A stretch of DNA of 64,000 nucleotides from Pedobacter cryoconitis (GCF_014200595.1 NZ_JACHCG010000002.1:1-64000), one strand, 5' to 3'; counted from the first letter of the stretch, positions 1 through 9,118 are shown. Notes: generated from the letters alone by a model not told the origin. Program-made: numbers and translations.

Positions 1-159
1 GCAATAAACTGTTGTTTGTTCTTCATAACTAACTTCTTTCAATAATATGTCATCGTTTGATAGCCGGGTCCGCAGTGGACAAAGCGAAACAAACATTAAC
101 AATATCAATCGAGCAATTGCTGTAAAAAGCGATCAATAAACAAAAGCTGGATAAAGACA
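1..159 (+). other. Probable 23S-5S rRNA spacer
   Basis: This stretch leads directly into the first 5S gene with no open frame of note and no recognisable tRNA. I infer that it is the internal spacer of an rRNA operon whose 16S and 23S genes lie upstream of the window. The 3' end of 23S was not recognised within these bases, so the assignment rests on position alone. Confidence 0.4.
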
Positions 160-272
<113 letters not shown>

Positions 273-279
273 CTTAAAG

Positions 280-309
280 AAAGCCTGTAGGAAACTACAG
301 GCTTTTCTT
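280..309 (+). terminator. Terminator of 5S copy 1
   Basis: Perfect 11-bp stem AAAGCCTGTAG / CTACAGGCTTT with a GAAA tetraloop, followed by TTTTCTTG. It is identical to the terminator behind the second 5S copy at 1984-2013. Confidence 0.9.
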
Positions 310-337
310 GTTATAGGACATTTTTGTACAGATATTT

Positions 338-1603
338 CTAAATACGTTTTTTTAATCTGAGCAGTACAACGTGCTTATCGTTACCTCTATAGATCTCAAT
401 CAAGAGTTGTTTCCCATTACGATCTTTTAGCATCTCTGTCAGATCATTCAGTTTATAGTGTATAACACTGGCAAAATTTATAGCAGTAATTTCATCATTT
501 TCTCTCAACCCGGCTTCCTCCGCAGGAGAACCAACTTCAATTCTGCCGATGTAATAGCGGTCTTTAATTCCTTGTATCACGTAAATTTCAAGACCAGACA
601 TGTCATGCTCGAATTTTGGAATATCATTATTGTTCTTCTTCAGGTATAAAAATCCGCCTGTGTAATCAAACGTAACTACAAAATGCCGGAGTATATCAGA
701 ACCCAGGCTACCATTTCGCGGTCTTCCTTCCATTGCAGAGCGTTCAGTATTATATTCTGGAAAGCCTGTCAGCACTTCATTGAAAGTATAAGTTCCAAGT
801 TTAATAGCAGCAATTCTGCCCATGGAGCCATTGATAATACCGTTAATTCCAACACCGAGATTAGCAGGGATTGTTTTTAATGGCAATGGAAAGGGTTTAT
901 CATTCAGAGATTCCATCATTAGCGGATGGCTGGAGCCATTATCAATTAGCAGGTCAACATTTATAGTGCCTAGTTCATTCGTCTGTATTTCTGTGTTTAA
1001 ATAAGGTTTCCCACCTGTGATCTGTATCGGAATAGTTGTCCCTTTGTGCTCAATTTTGGTGTCGGGATTATAAAACGTAAGTTTATTCGTATAATAATTG
1101 ATTTTCACGGTAAAGCTATTAAAGAAATAGTAGCCCAGTATACCGTGAATTTTAATACCAAGATAATTGGACAGGTCGAAGATGTCTTTTTTAAAGATTG
1201 CTGTAGGAATATTTTTGATGGTAGCTCTGCCTATTCTGGCATTGATATTCCTGGTTAAAACAGCTTCGATATTGTCACCGAAACCATAACCCTGAACTTT
1301 CACAGTCTGAGCTCTTTTAAGATCAAGGTTCTCCAGAAAAGTGGTATCTGTAATAATCATTTGCGCCACACCTGTATCCAATAAAAAATTGTAGGGACCT
1401 TTTCCATTAATGTAGAGTGGAACGATGATCAGGTTTTTGACTAAGGTAAAAGAGATGGACTGTTTTTTCCGCTTTCCGCTGAACTCAAATTTCTGTGCAT
1501 ACACAGGAGGAGCTATTACAAACAGCAGGTATATCATTACGCCTCCGGTAAGCAATAACTGAGCATAGCTAATTTTCCTGGAGCGTCGTTGGATCATCAT
1601 CAT
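338..1603 (-). CDS. Retropepsin-like aspartyl protease with C-terminal PDZ domain
   Basis: The product is 421 residues. It begins with a positively charged stretch and a hydrophobic segment (about residues 12-36, ending VYAQ) that looks like a signal peptide or membrane anchor. Two retropepsin-like half domains follow: LLDTG with Asp76 and LLIDNG with Asp221, which together could form one active site in a single chain. Residues from about 330 match a PDZ fold (GSPAEEAGLRENDEI), suggesting that peptide termini are bound. The family is common in Bacteroidota as an exported aspartyl protease; the substrate is unknown. The gene lies alone between two 5S rRNA genes, on the opposite strand. The second motif is DNG rather than DTG, so activity needs testing. 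The first of three consecutive Met codons is used as start. Confidence 0.85.
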   Translation of the reverse strand: MMMIQRRSRKISYAQLLLTGGVMIYLLFVIAPPVYAQKFEFSGKRKKQSISFTLVKNLIIVPLYINGKGPYNFLLDTGVAQMIITDTTFLENLDLKRAQTVKVQGYGFGDNIEAVLTRNINARIGRATIKNIPTAIFKKDIFDLSNYLGIKIHGILGYYFFNSFTVKINYYTNKLTFYNPDTKIEHKGTTIPIQITGGKPYLNTEIQTNELGTINVDLLIDNGSSHPLMMESLNDKPFPLPLKTIPANLGVGINGIINGSMGRIAAIKLGTYTFNEVLTGFPEYNTERSAMEGRPRNGSLGSDILRHFVVTFDYTGGFLYLKKNNNDIPKFEHDMSGLEIYVIQGIKDRYYIGRIEVGSPAEEAGLRENDEITAINFASVIHYKLNDLTEMLKDRNGKQLLIEIYRGNDKHVVLLRLKKRI

Positions 1604-1799
1604 ACTGATTATAATTTCCAGAAAATATGCTTTTTGAAAAATATAAGACAGATATACCCCAATGAAAGCCGGGGAACGCTAAGCTTAGGAACAAGAAGTA
1701 TATTTGGTTAGAAATTCTTTATATTAAATATACAAAAAATAATTGTTAAGCTAAGATTGAATAATTTGTTATTTATAGGGCTAATGTGATATTTTTAGC

Positions 1800-1807
1800 T
1801 ATCTTTG
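1800..1807 (+). promoter_or_regulatory. Candidate -7 element for the solitary 5S gene
   Basis: TATCTTTG matches the Bacteroidota -7 consensus TAnnTTTG and would place the transcript start about 50 bases before 5S copy 2. No clear TTG -33 element is seen at the usual spacing, so this is tentative. It would explain how a 5S gene apparently detached from 16S and 23S is expressed. Confidence 0.4.
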
Positions 1808-1863
1808 AGCCATCAATAAGACATAAAAACATGAACTGCATTAGCAGGGATTGTTCAAAAATA

Positions 1864-1976
<113 letters not shown>

Positions 1977-1983
1977 CTTAAAG

Positions 1984-2013
1984 AAAGCCTGTAGGAAACT
2001 ACAGGCTTTTCTT
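1984..2013 (+). terminator. Terminator of 5S copy 2
   Basis: Same 11-bp stem and GAAA loop as at 280-309, followed by TTTTCTTG. The repeat between the two 5S units therefore spans the gene and its terminator, about 150 bp. Confidence 0.9.
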
Positions 2014-2058
2014 GTTTATAACCTTTTTATCAGGGTAAGCAGGCTTAATAACTTTCAA

Positions 2059-5000
2059 TTATCTTAAAACTGTTAAGGAACCCGAGAGAATTTTCCTTCC
2101 ATTTTTTGGATCTATCACATAATAATATACCCCTACAGGCACATATTCACCGTTATATTTCCCATCCCAGCTCTTTGCAGCACCAGTTGCACTATATACT
2201 TTTGCGCCATACCTGTTAAACACATTGACGGTAGCTTTGGGATAACTGCTCAAATATTTAATATTCCATTCATCATTGATACCATCACCATTGGGAGTGA
2301 AGGTATTGGGGATCTCCGGATTTTGTAAAACATGTACAAAAAGATCATCTGTAGCAGAACATCCCTGGGGCGTTGTTACTGTCAGTTGATAGGTAATATC
2401 CCTTGAAGGTGAGGCGACGGGATTAAGTATATTATCCTTATCCAGTCCTGTTGACGGCGTCCATTTATAGCTTAAAGTTAAATCGGGTGAAGCAGTTACT
2501 ATCGCTGTCAGCTGTACTTCTCCGCCTTCCAAAACCACCTGGTCTTTCCCGGCATCTACAGCTGGCGTACTAAAAACGATAATATCCTGTGTTTTGGCGA
2601 CTGAAGAGCAGCCATTGTCCGTCGTAAATGAATAAGTTAAAGTATGTTTTCCTGTACCTGCGGCATTAGGGTCAAACAGACCGGAAGAACTGACTCCGTC
2701 CCCGGTATAAATACCCTTACCTGGTAATTGGCCGGAAGCCTCTCTGCCCTGGGTGAGCTGAAAGGGGGAGACTGAACTGCATACTGATGTTGGTATGGCA
2801 CCGAAAACCACGTCGGGTACCGCCTGTAAAGTAATTGTGATAGTCTGTTCATCGATGCAGGAAAGCCCGGAATAAACCACCATTCGTACCTGGAATACTT
2901 TAGTGGCTGGGGTATTGAATACGGGATATAGGTGTTTGTATAACTTTGGCGTGGCAAGCCGTAACCCCGGACTGTTGTCTGTTTCCACAACCGTGGGATT
3001 ATTTTGTGCATCATAATACCAGTCAATGCGGGTGATCTCGCCAAAATCTACTGTTGCGTGATCTTCGAATAAAACTTCTCTGCCACTACATAGCGCCTTA
3101 CTATTTTTCACGGTAAAACCGGCTTTTGGCGCACTGCCGTTTACGCGGAATGTTTTCGTTAGGGTACGGCCACAGCCATTTCTGAATACGGTCAGTTTGG
3201 TGAGGTATTCTCCGGTATGGGTATAAACATGCTGTCCATCCCTTGTTGTAGCGGTTGGGTTCGCCGAACCGGGATCTCCAAAATCCCACAAATAAGTAAT
3301 CTGGTTAGCTGCATCATCAGTAACTATTGTTTTATTGTTAAATTTTGCCGAAGCATCTTTTAAACAAATGTCTGGCATATCAAAATCCACTGCATCAGGT
3401 GGCATAATTACATTGAACTTCACAACATTACTAATTAACTGTGTAATGGTGCAGCCAGAGTAGGATATAGCCCGGCGGTAGTATATGGTTTGCTGAATCA
3501 GGGGTGGGGTATAATCTTTGGCCATAGCGCCTGCAATGTCCTGGTAGGTAATTCCATCCGAAGAAGATTGCCACTGGTAAGTATAAGAATCGATTCCTGC
3601 TAGGATTGAACTTCCTTCAATCAGGTCAGGGTTTCCTTCCGTACAAAATGTCGTAGTCAGGGGAGCCTTAATTTCGTTTTGTATATTAGGCACGCCTACA
3701 GTTACATCACTTGTAGTAGAAAGATTACCGTTATAATTACTTCCGGCCACCGGGCCGGAAATTCCTGTCTCATAAGAAGTGTTACTGCCAGCGAAAGCAT
3801 TTAAAACAGGGGTAATTTTGCGGACAGTATCAGCGAATGTCCGCGTAGGATCTAAGTACAGGGCCTGGGCATTGCTTCTATAAATTCCTGTTTTCGTACC
3901 GCAAGGAATACTGGCGGTCAGGGTAAGCTGGACCTGATCTCCTGGGGAAATGTTAAAGTTCCCAAATAAGAGTTGATTGGTATCTTTGCTGATATTTTTG
4001 AGCTTAACTGGCCCGTTGGCGTCTCCTGTATAGGTAACGGTTGCCGAACTGTACATAAATCCAGTGGGAAGTTTCACCTGGATTTGCACACCTGCTGCTG
4101 TTCCCCCACCAGAATAATTAGTAGTATTGATTTGGTAGCTGACCGTAGCTCCGGCATATTGAACGCCCGGGGAACTAACATTGGTAATTACCGTATTGAG
4201 TTCGGGATAACAGAAAGCTCCTCCGCCTTGTATATAAGACGGCAGACTTGATATTGTAAAGGGAACTGCGTGTCCATCCTGTCCATCTTCAGCAAACTGA
4301 TGCGAATTAGTCCCATCTATAAATCCGGCTGTACCTTTCCCTACGTCTATATTGACTGAAGCGGGGGGAAGGGAATAGAAAACCTCACCACCTCCGCCAC
4401 CACCACCGGGGCCACCCTGGTTAGCTATTGTATTCCCTCCATTACCGCCTTTAGCTTCAATGATAAGTCTTGCTGAAGGATCAGGATTGGTAACTTTTAT
4501 TAGTATCGTACCACCTGCATTTCCACCACCGGCCCCGTCAAAAGAGTTATCGTGATGAGCGGCATATCCGTCATAACCATTTGCCAGTATTTTACCCGTA
4601 CCTATAATCCGGCCAGCATTTATCAGGATGATCCCACCACCAGATTCTCCTCCTGAATCAGTTCCTGCACCAGCACCGGCACCTCCGCCCATCATTAACC
4701 TGCTCATTTCTGGGGCTAATGGGGCATAACTTGCCGAACCGGGTCTCCCACCATTTGGGAAGGAATCATTTATATTTAAGGAGATAGTTCCATTACCACC
4801 CACACCACCTGCACCTCCATTCCCACCACCGCCACCACCGGCATTAAATCCATTCCCACCGCCGCCGGCGTTACCTGGAGCCCCTTTGCCATAGGCACCT
4901 GCGGGCAGCCCTTCTCCTAAAGCCCCATAGCCCGGAACGCCCCTCTTCAGCGCATCCTTTGGTGTACCGGCAATTCCTTCCCCTTTACTGGAACCGTGGC

Positions 5001-5769
5001 TGTCTGTAGAAAGTGTGACATAGCCACCAGGGACACTGCTCGGTGAAACGCCGCCTGGCCCAAATCCGCCCCGAAAACCACTTCCTGAGGCATCTATTCG
5101 AAAACCATTCAAATTCATTGTTCCCGATACGTCAAATGCAATGACACCTCCTGTTTTTCCATTAAAGTAAGAGGGGGAGATGTTGTTGGGTAAACTCAGA
5201 TTAGAATACTGAGGAACCCGGATAACCTGAAATGTCCTTGCCCCATGATCGGGGGTTGCAGTAGCATTGGTATAGGTATTAACGGTGCCTTTTCCTGGTC
5301 CGGCTCCTTTAAATGTTAAAATGCCCCCGGCAAGTGGAACGGCATTGGTGGCAATTACATATTCAAACTTGCCAGTATTGCCCAGACTGGTGTAGCCTGT
5401 ACCACCAAGCCCATCATTCCCTGCTTTATCATTATTTGAACCGTAAAAAGCATCATTAGTGTATTGTATGGTTGCATCCTGCATTTGGATAATCAATAAT
5501 ATATCCCCGGCACGAATAGGTATAATGCCGTAACTAACACCTTGATAGGTGCTATTGAATACCGCGTCAAGCGCTACAATTTTTACCCCCGCTGGTAAGC
5601 TCATATCTGACTTCGGCGGGAAATAAGTATTTATGGTACTCAAATAATTCGCTGCCGTGGGTAGAGAATAAACACTCATCGGCCCGTCCAGCCCTGGTGT
5701 GCCACAGACTTGTGCCTGTAGTGCTGAACATAAAAAAAACAGCACTAAAAGTAGAGATATTCTTTTCAT
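2059..5769 (-). CDS. Large glycine-rich secreted protein with PKD domains and T9SS C-terminal sorting domain
   Basis: 1236 residues. A signal peptide (residues 1-20, ending LQAQ) is followed by an N-terminal region and a glycine-rich segment (about 230-480) with long Gly/Asn runs and GGTILI-type beta strands. Next come a DUF11-like beta domain (about 520-650), an Ig-like segment with paired cysteines, and PKD-type repeats, one containing WDFGDPGS. The last 80 or so residues (NTFTPNGDGINDEW to the end) match the gliding-motility-associated C-terminal domain used by the type IX secretion system for export and cell-surface attachment. I infer a surface adhesin or matrix protein. It appears to be a single-gene unit, and no T9SS machinery genes lie in the window. 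Confidence 0.88.
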   Translation of the reverse strand: MKRISLLLVLFFLCSALQAQVCGTPGLDGPMSVYSLPTAANYLSTINTYFPPKSDMSLPAGVKIVALDAVFNSTYQGVSYGIIPIRAGDILLIIQMQDATIQYTNDAFYGSNNDKAGNDGLGGTGYTSLGNTGKFEYVIATNAVPLAGGILTFKGAGPGKGTVNTYTNATATPDHGARTFQVIRVPQYSNLSLPNNISPSYFNGKTGGVIAFDVSGTMNLNGFRIDASGSGFRGGFGPGGVSPSSVPGGYVTLSTDSHGSSKGEGIAGTPKDALKRGVPGYGALGEGLPAGAYGKGAPGNAGGGGNGFNAGGGGGGNGGAGGVGGNGTISLNINDSFPNGGRPGSASYAPLAPEMSRLMMGGGAGAGAGTDSGGESGGGIILINAGRIIGTGKILANGYDGYAAHHDNSFDGAGGGNAGGTILIKVTNPDPSARLIIEAKGGNGGNTIANQGGPGGGGGGGEVFYSLPPASVNIDVGKGTAGFIDGTNSHQFAEDGQDGHAVPFTISSLPSYIQGGGAFCYPELNTVITNVSSPGVQYAGATVSYQINTTNYSGGGTAAGVQIQVKLPTGFMYSSATVTYTGDANGPVKLKNISKDTNQLLFGNFNISPGDQVQLTLTASIPCGTKTGIYRSNAQALYLDPTRTFADTVRKITPVLNAFAGSNTSYETGISGPVAGSNYNGNLSTTSDVTVGVPNIQNEIKAPLTTTFCTEGNPDLIEGSSILAGIDSYTYQWQSSSDGITYQDIAGAMAKDYTPPLIQQTIYYRRAISYSGCTITQLISNVVKFNVIMPPDAVDFDMPDICLKDASAKFNNKTIVTDDAANQITYLWDFGDPGSANPTATTRDGQHVYTHTGEYLTKLTVFRNGCGRTLTKTFRVNGSAPKAGFTVKNSKALCSGREVLFEDHATVDFGEITRIDWYYDAQNNPTVVETDNSPGLRLATPKLYKHLYPVFNTPATKVFQVRMVVYSGLSCIDEQTITITLQAVPDVVFGAIPTSVCSSVSPFQLTQGREASGQLPGKGIYTGDGVSSSGLFDPNAAGTGKHTLTYSFTTDNGCSSVAKTQDIIVFSTPAVDAGKDQVVLEGGEVQLTAIVTASPDLTLSYKWTPSTGLDKDNILNPVASPSRDITYQLTVTTPQGCSATDDLFVHVLQNPEIPNTFTPNGDGINDEWNIKYLSSYPKATVNVFNRYGAKVYSATGAAKSWDGKYNGEYVPVGVYYYVIDPKNGRKILSGSLTVLR

Positions 5770-5904
5770 TCTTTACTGAGCGTATCAATAGATTTTGAAT
5801 GAAATTAATGATAAGATTTAAAATTATAGTATTTTATTAATAAATTCATTTACAGTGATATATGTGTTTTATTGTAAAGGAAAAACTAAAACATTATAGC
5901 AAAT

Positions 5905-5976
5905 GAAATCCCTGGAGAAATCAATAAGATAGATCAAAATCATTTATCTTAATGTCGGGATCTTTCCAGGGGTTTC
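5905..5976. repeat. Nested inverted repeat, 72 nt
   Basis: The outer arms GAAATCCCTGGAGAAATC (5905-5922) and GATCTTTCCAGGGGTTTC (5959-5976) are complementary at 15 of 18 positions. An inner perfect 7-bp stem TAAGATA / TATCTTA (5925-5931, 5945-5951) sits inside. No T-tract follows on either strand, so it is not a standard rho-independent terminator. It lies between two minus-strand genes. Confidence 0.6.
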
Positions 5977-5989
5977 AGTTACTCTGTAA

Positions 5990-6256
5990 TTAGCAAGATC
6001 CCTTACCCACCACATATGGATCAGTTAGAATTGGTTGTAATCTTTGGGCTATCATGAAATTCGTAAGATAAAGAAAGACATTATTAGATAAAGGGTTTAT
6101 TGGTTTTCCAGGAGCCCCAGTCGTTGATTTAATTGCGCAGAGTATGCACCCATCTGGACAGGGCGGTGCAGCATTAAAATCAATAGGATTAAAAATAGTA
6201 TAACTACTGCTTGCAAATATGCTACCCGAGTTATACAAATACCATGCTTTTGCCAT
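5990..6256 (-). CDS. Small conserved-looking protein, function unknown
   Basis: 88 residues, beginning MAKAWYLYNSGS and containing a Cys cluster CPDGCILCAIK (about residues 33-43) followed by Pro/Leu-rich text. There is no signal peptide or membrane helix. I have a general impression that short proteins starting M(A)(K/R)AW and carrying a C-x-x-x-x-CAI(Y/K) motif recur in Sphingobacteriaceae, but I could not check this. It lies upstream of, and on the same strand as, the T9SS-tagged gene, separated from it by a strong hairpin. The composition looks coding and nothing competes on the other strand. The function is unknown. Confidence 0.55.
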   Translation of the reverse strand: MAKAWYLYNSGSIFASSSYTIFNPIDFNAAPPCPDGCILCAIKSTTGAPGKPINPLSNNVFLYLTNFMIAQRLQPILTDPYVVGKGSC

Positions 6257-6358
6257 AATAAACGATTCTTTTATAAATCAAAAAGAGATCAGAAAACTTT
6301 AATTTATGCCTACTCTTTTTCAGGTTTTCGGCTGCTCCATGATTGGTTATTCATCATA

Positions 6359-6502
6359 TTAATTTACGAATACATGTGCTGTTTTACTAGGGTCAAAGTT
6401 TACAATCTGCCATGATCCTGATTTTAAACCCTTATCATTCAGGCACTCTATAAACTGGATGTAAAACAATGAAATATCATAAGTTAAGCCCAAAGAATAT
6501 AC
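6359..6502 (-). other. Unassigned open frame, possible gene remnant
   Basis: A 47-codon open frame without an ATG ends at 6359. Its C-terminal half reads like protein (LNDKGLKSGSWQIVNFDP). It is closed upstream by a TAG that overlaps the gap promoter on the other strand. It could be the tail of a lost gene, a small gene starting at TTG, or chance. The rest of the 6257-6531 interval holds nothing else that I recognise. Confidence 0.2.
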
Positions 6503-6503
6503 C

Positions 6504-6511
6504 TAGTTTTG
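6504..6511 (+). promoter_or_regulatory. Candidate -7 promoter element for gap
   Basis: TAGTTTTG fits TAnnTTTG, predicting a transcript start near 6518 and a short leader before the ATG at 6532. The element lies inside the longer reading frame that begins at 6469, which argues against that upstream start. The -33 position shows TTA rather than TTG. Confidence 0.5.
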
Positions 6512-6531
6512 TGCCGTCAATTGAAAATGAA

Positions 6532-7524
6532 ATGAAATTAGCAATTAATGGTTTTGGCAGGATAGGACGTAAATTTTTACGTACTGCACTGGAAAAAAAT
6601 ATCAATGTGGTCGCTATAAACGATCTTGGTGATCCGGCAACTTTAGCGCACCTTTTTAAATATGATACGGTTCACCGTGGTTTTAAAGGTGAAGTAACTT
6701 TTGATCAGGAAGCGCTGATTATTAACGGAAAACGAATTAACGTTTACCGCGAAGCCCAGCCGGAAAATCTGCCATGGAAAGCTTTAGACATAGATATCGT
6801 ACTGGAATCTACTGGTAAATTTACAACCAGAACAGGAGCGGGCAAACATTTGCTGGCAGGTGCGAAACAGGTGTTAATCTCTGCTCCGGCAGATAAAGAC
6901 ATTCCTATGTTTGTACTGGGAGTGAATGATTCAGTCCTTGACTTAAGTGCAGAGATCATTTCCAACGCTTCCTGTACCACGAATAATGTAGCGCCAATGG
7001 TAAAGATCCTCGATGATAAATGGGGGATTCTTGATGGTTATATTACCACGATACATTCCATGACTGGTGATCAAAACCTCCATGATGCACCACATAAAGA
7101 TTTAAGAAGAGCAAGAGCTGCTTCTGCTTCGATTATACCTACCAGTACAGGAGCTGCAAAAGCAATAACCAATATCTTCCCTCATCTGGAAGGCAAGCTC
7201 GGAGGAGCAGGTATCCGTGTTCCGGTATTAAACGGTTCACTGACTGATTTTACCTGTATTCTTAAAGAGAAAGCTACCATAGAAGAAATCAATGCAGCTT
7301 TTAAATCGGCTGCTGAAAACGAAATGAAAACCGTACTGGAATATACAGAAGATCCGATTGTCTCCGTAGATATCCTGGATAATCAGCATTCTTGTATTTT
7401 TGATGCACAACTTACCTCTATCGTAGGTGACCTGGTTAAAGTAGTAGGCTGGTATGATAATGAATCTGGTTATTCTGCAAGACTGGTAGATCTGGTACTT
7501 AAAATCTCAGAAAATCGTAATTAG
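6532..7524 (+). CDS. gap: Glyceraldehyde-3-phosphate dehydrogenase, type I, divergent paralog
   Basis: Phosphorylating GAPDH of 330 residues from the chosen ATG ([12 protein letters not shown]), converting glyceraldehyde 3-phosphate to 1,3-bisphosphoglycerate in the cytosol. The Rossmann motif GFGRIGR and the catalytic Cys in SNASCTTN are present. A frame extension to 6469 adds 21 residues, but a TAnnTTTG element lies inside it and the Rossmann strand normally starts the protein, so the later start is preferred. Compared with the paralog at 47767-48768 it has SCTTNN instead of SCTTNC and a TGDQN...HKDLRRARAA segment instead of [11 protein letters not shown], so the two belong to different subfamilies. 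pgk, the next enzyme, lies downstream behind a gene remnant. Confidence 0.95.
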   Translation: MKLAINGFGRIGRKFLRTALEKNINVVAINDLGDPATLAHLFKYDTVHRGFKGEVTFDQEALIINGKRINVYREAQPENLPWKALDIDIVLESTGKFTTRTGAGKHLLAGAKQVLISAPADKDIPMFVLGVNDSVLDLSAEIISNASCTTNNVAPMVKILDDKWGILDGYITTIHSMTGDQNLHDAPHKDLRRARAASASIIPTSTGAAKAITNIFPHLEGKLGGAGIRVPVLNGSLTDFTCILKEKATIEEINAAFKSAAENEMKTVLEYTEDPIVSVDILDNQHSCIFDAQLTSIVGDLVKVVGWYDNESGYSARLVDLVLKISENRN

Positions 7525-7535
7525 AAGTTTTTTTT

Positions 7536-7703
7536 GCAATCAATGAGCTCAGATCGGTTCATGCTGCTTATATTTGGTGTAATGCAAGGACTGTTGCTGT
7601 AGGTTTTTACAGCAGATCAGGGTTTGAAGTTATTTCTGAGGAATTCGAAATTCCAGGAGCAGGCCCGCATTTTGATAGGTTTAGCCAAATAGCCGAAAAA
7701 TAA
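7536..7703 (+). pseudogene. 3' remnant of a GNAT acetyltransferase gene
   Basis: Between the gap stop and pgk, one frame reads about 55 codons with the hallmarks of a GNAT C-terminus: AYIWCNARTVAVGFYSRSGF, then EEFEIPGAGPH and a stop at 7701-7703. NAR-x-x-A-x-x-FY-x-x-x-GF is the usual motif B end of ElaA-like or related acetyltransferases, and the IPG-x-GPH ending is also typical. The N-terminal two thirds, including the acetyl-CoA loop, are missing and there is no start codon, so this is a truncated relic. It may mark a deletion that fused the gap region to pgk, or an old insertion between them. Confidence 0.65.
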
Positions 7704-7778
7704 ATTTATAACATAAAAGTTGTGATCCATCGTTGATGATGTGATTGACTTTTTTAACACCTAAAAATTAGATACAAG

Positions 7779-8972
7779 ATGAAAACAATTGACCAATGTG
7801 ATTTCAAGGATAAGAAAGCTTTAGTAAGGGTAGATTTTAATGTGCCTTTGGATAAAGATTTCAATATTACAGACGACAAAAGAATGCGTGCTGCTTTACC
7901 AACGATCACTAAAATTTTGAATGATGGTGGTGCTGTGATTTTAATGTCACACTTAGGCCGTCCAAAAGGAGGTCCTGAAAATCAATTTTCGCTGAAACAT
8001 ATTTTAGGTGATTTATCAAGAATGCTTGATCTTGAAGTTAAATTTGCTGATGATTGTATTGGTGCTTCTGCTGTTGATGCAGCCAAAAACCTTGTTCCGG
8101 GACAGGTTTTATTATTAGAAAACCTTCGTTTTTACAAAGAAGAAGAAAAAGGAGATAAAGATTTTGCAGCTAAACTTGCGAAATTGGGTGATGTATATGT
8201 GAATGATGCTTTTGGTACAGCTCACCGTGCACATGCTTCTACTTCAATTATCGCTGAGTTTTTCCCTACAGAAAAATACTTCGGTTACCTGATGGCAGAA
8301 GAGTTGAAAAATGCAGAGAAAATTAACCACAATGCAGAGAAACCTTTCACTGCAATTATGGGTGGCGCGAAAGTATCAGACAAAATCCTTTTAATCGAAA
8401 GTTTACTTGAAAAAGTAGATAACCTGATTATTGGTGGTGGTATGGCCTATACTTTCAGTAAAGCACAAGGTGGTGAAATCGGTACTTCTTTATTGGAAGC
8501 AGACCGTATGGAACTTTGCTTGCAATTACTGGAAAAAGCGAAAGCAAAAGGTGTAAATATCATTTTACCACTGGATACTGTTATCGCAGACAAATTTGAC
8601 AATAACGCTGAAAAGAAAAATGTTGATGCAGGTCATATCCCGGCAGACTGGATGGGATTGGATATTGGTCCTAAGTCAGTTGAACTTTTCTCTGAAGTAA
8701 TTAAAAAATCAAAAACCTTATTATGGAATGGCCCGATGGGTGTTTTCGAAATGGCTAATTTTGAGCAGGGTACGCGCGCAGTTGCCAATGCTGTTGTGGC
8801 GGCTACGAAAGAAAATGGTGCATTTTCTTTAATTGGCGGAGGTGACTCTGCTGCTGCAATCGCGAAATTTAACCTGGAAGATGAAGTGAGTTATGTTTCT
8901 ACCGGTGGTGGTGCATTGCTTGAATACATGGAAGGTAAAGAACTGCCTGGTGTTAAGGCTATTAACGGATAA
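7779..8972 (+). CDS. pgk: Phosphoglycerate kinase
   Basis: 397 residues, the normal length. It transfers the acyl phosphate of 1,3-bisphosphoglycerate to ADP in glycolysis. The signature RVDFNVPLD lies near the start. The SHLGRP substrate loop, the LLENLRF segment and the C-terminal GGGDSAAA nucleotide loop are all present. It follows gap on the same strand but 254 bases away because of the acetyltransferase remnant, so it may have its own promoter. A strong terminator lies 43 bases after the stop. Confidence 0.98.
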   Translation: MKTIDQCDFKDKKALVRVDFNVPLDKDFNITDDKRMRAALPTITKILNDGGAVILMSHLGRPKGGPENQFSLKHILGDLSRMLDLEVKFADDCIGASAVDAAKNLVPGQVLLLENLRFYKEEEKGDKDFAAKLAKLGDVYVNDAFGTAHRAHASTSIIAEFFPTEKYFGYLMAEELKNAEKINHNAEKPFTAIMGGAKVSDKILLIESLLEKVDNLIIGGGMAYTFSKAQGGEIGTSLLEADRMELCLQLLEKAKAKGVNIILPLDTVIADKFDNNAEKKNVDAGHIPADWMGLDIGPKSVELFSEVIKKSKTLLWNGPMGVFEMANFEQGTRAVANAVVAATKENGAFSLIGGGDSAAAIAKFNLEDEVSYVSTGGGALLEYMEGKELPGVKAING

Positions 8973-9015
8973 GGTTAAAACCAATAAAATTTCCACAGGA
9001 TTACGATCCTTTTCG

Positions 9016-9042
9016 AAGGCCGCTTTTTAAAGCGGCCTTTTT
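9016..9042 (+). terminator. Terminator of pgk
   Basis: Stem AAGGCCGCTTT / AAAGCGGCCTT with a minimal TT loop and a following T-run. It separates glycolysis from the division cluster. Confidence 0.9.
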
Positions 9043-9051
9043 GCATGTATG

Positions 9052-9118
9052 GTGGTAGAATGTGGGACATAATTTATGTTGATAACTTTTTTGTGGTAGA
9101 TTGTGGTAAAAAGTGGTA
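9052..9118 (+). promoter_or_regulatory. Probable MraZ operator: five TGG(T/G)A repeats
   Basis: TGGTA occurs at 9053, 9094, 9104 and 9114, and TGGGA at 9063. Within each group the period is exactly 10 bp (5-base box, 5-base spacer), and the two groups are 31 bp apart. MraZ of Escherichia coli is known to bind TGGGN direct repeats with 5-base spacers upstream of its own gene, so this layout suggests autoregulation of the dcw operon. A weak -7 element TATTTTTA lies at 9127-9134, and a short inverted repeat TACACT / AGTGTA (9133-9138, 9147-9152) lies in the leader. Confidence 0.75.

Noticed and set aside
6469..6531. Upstream 21-codon extension of gap
   Set aside because: A TAnnTTTG promoter element lies inside it and the Rossmann strand begins at the internal ATG at 6532.
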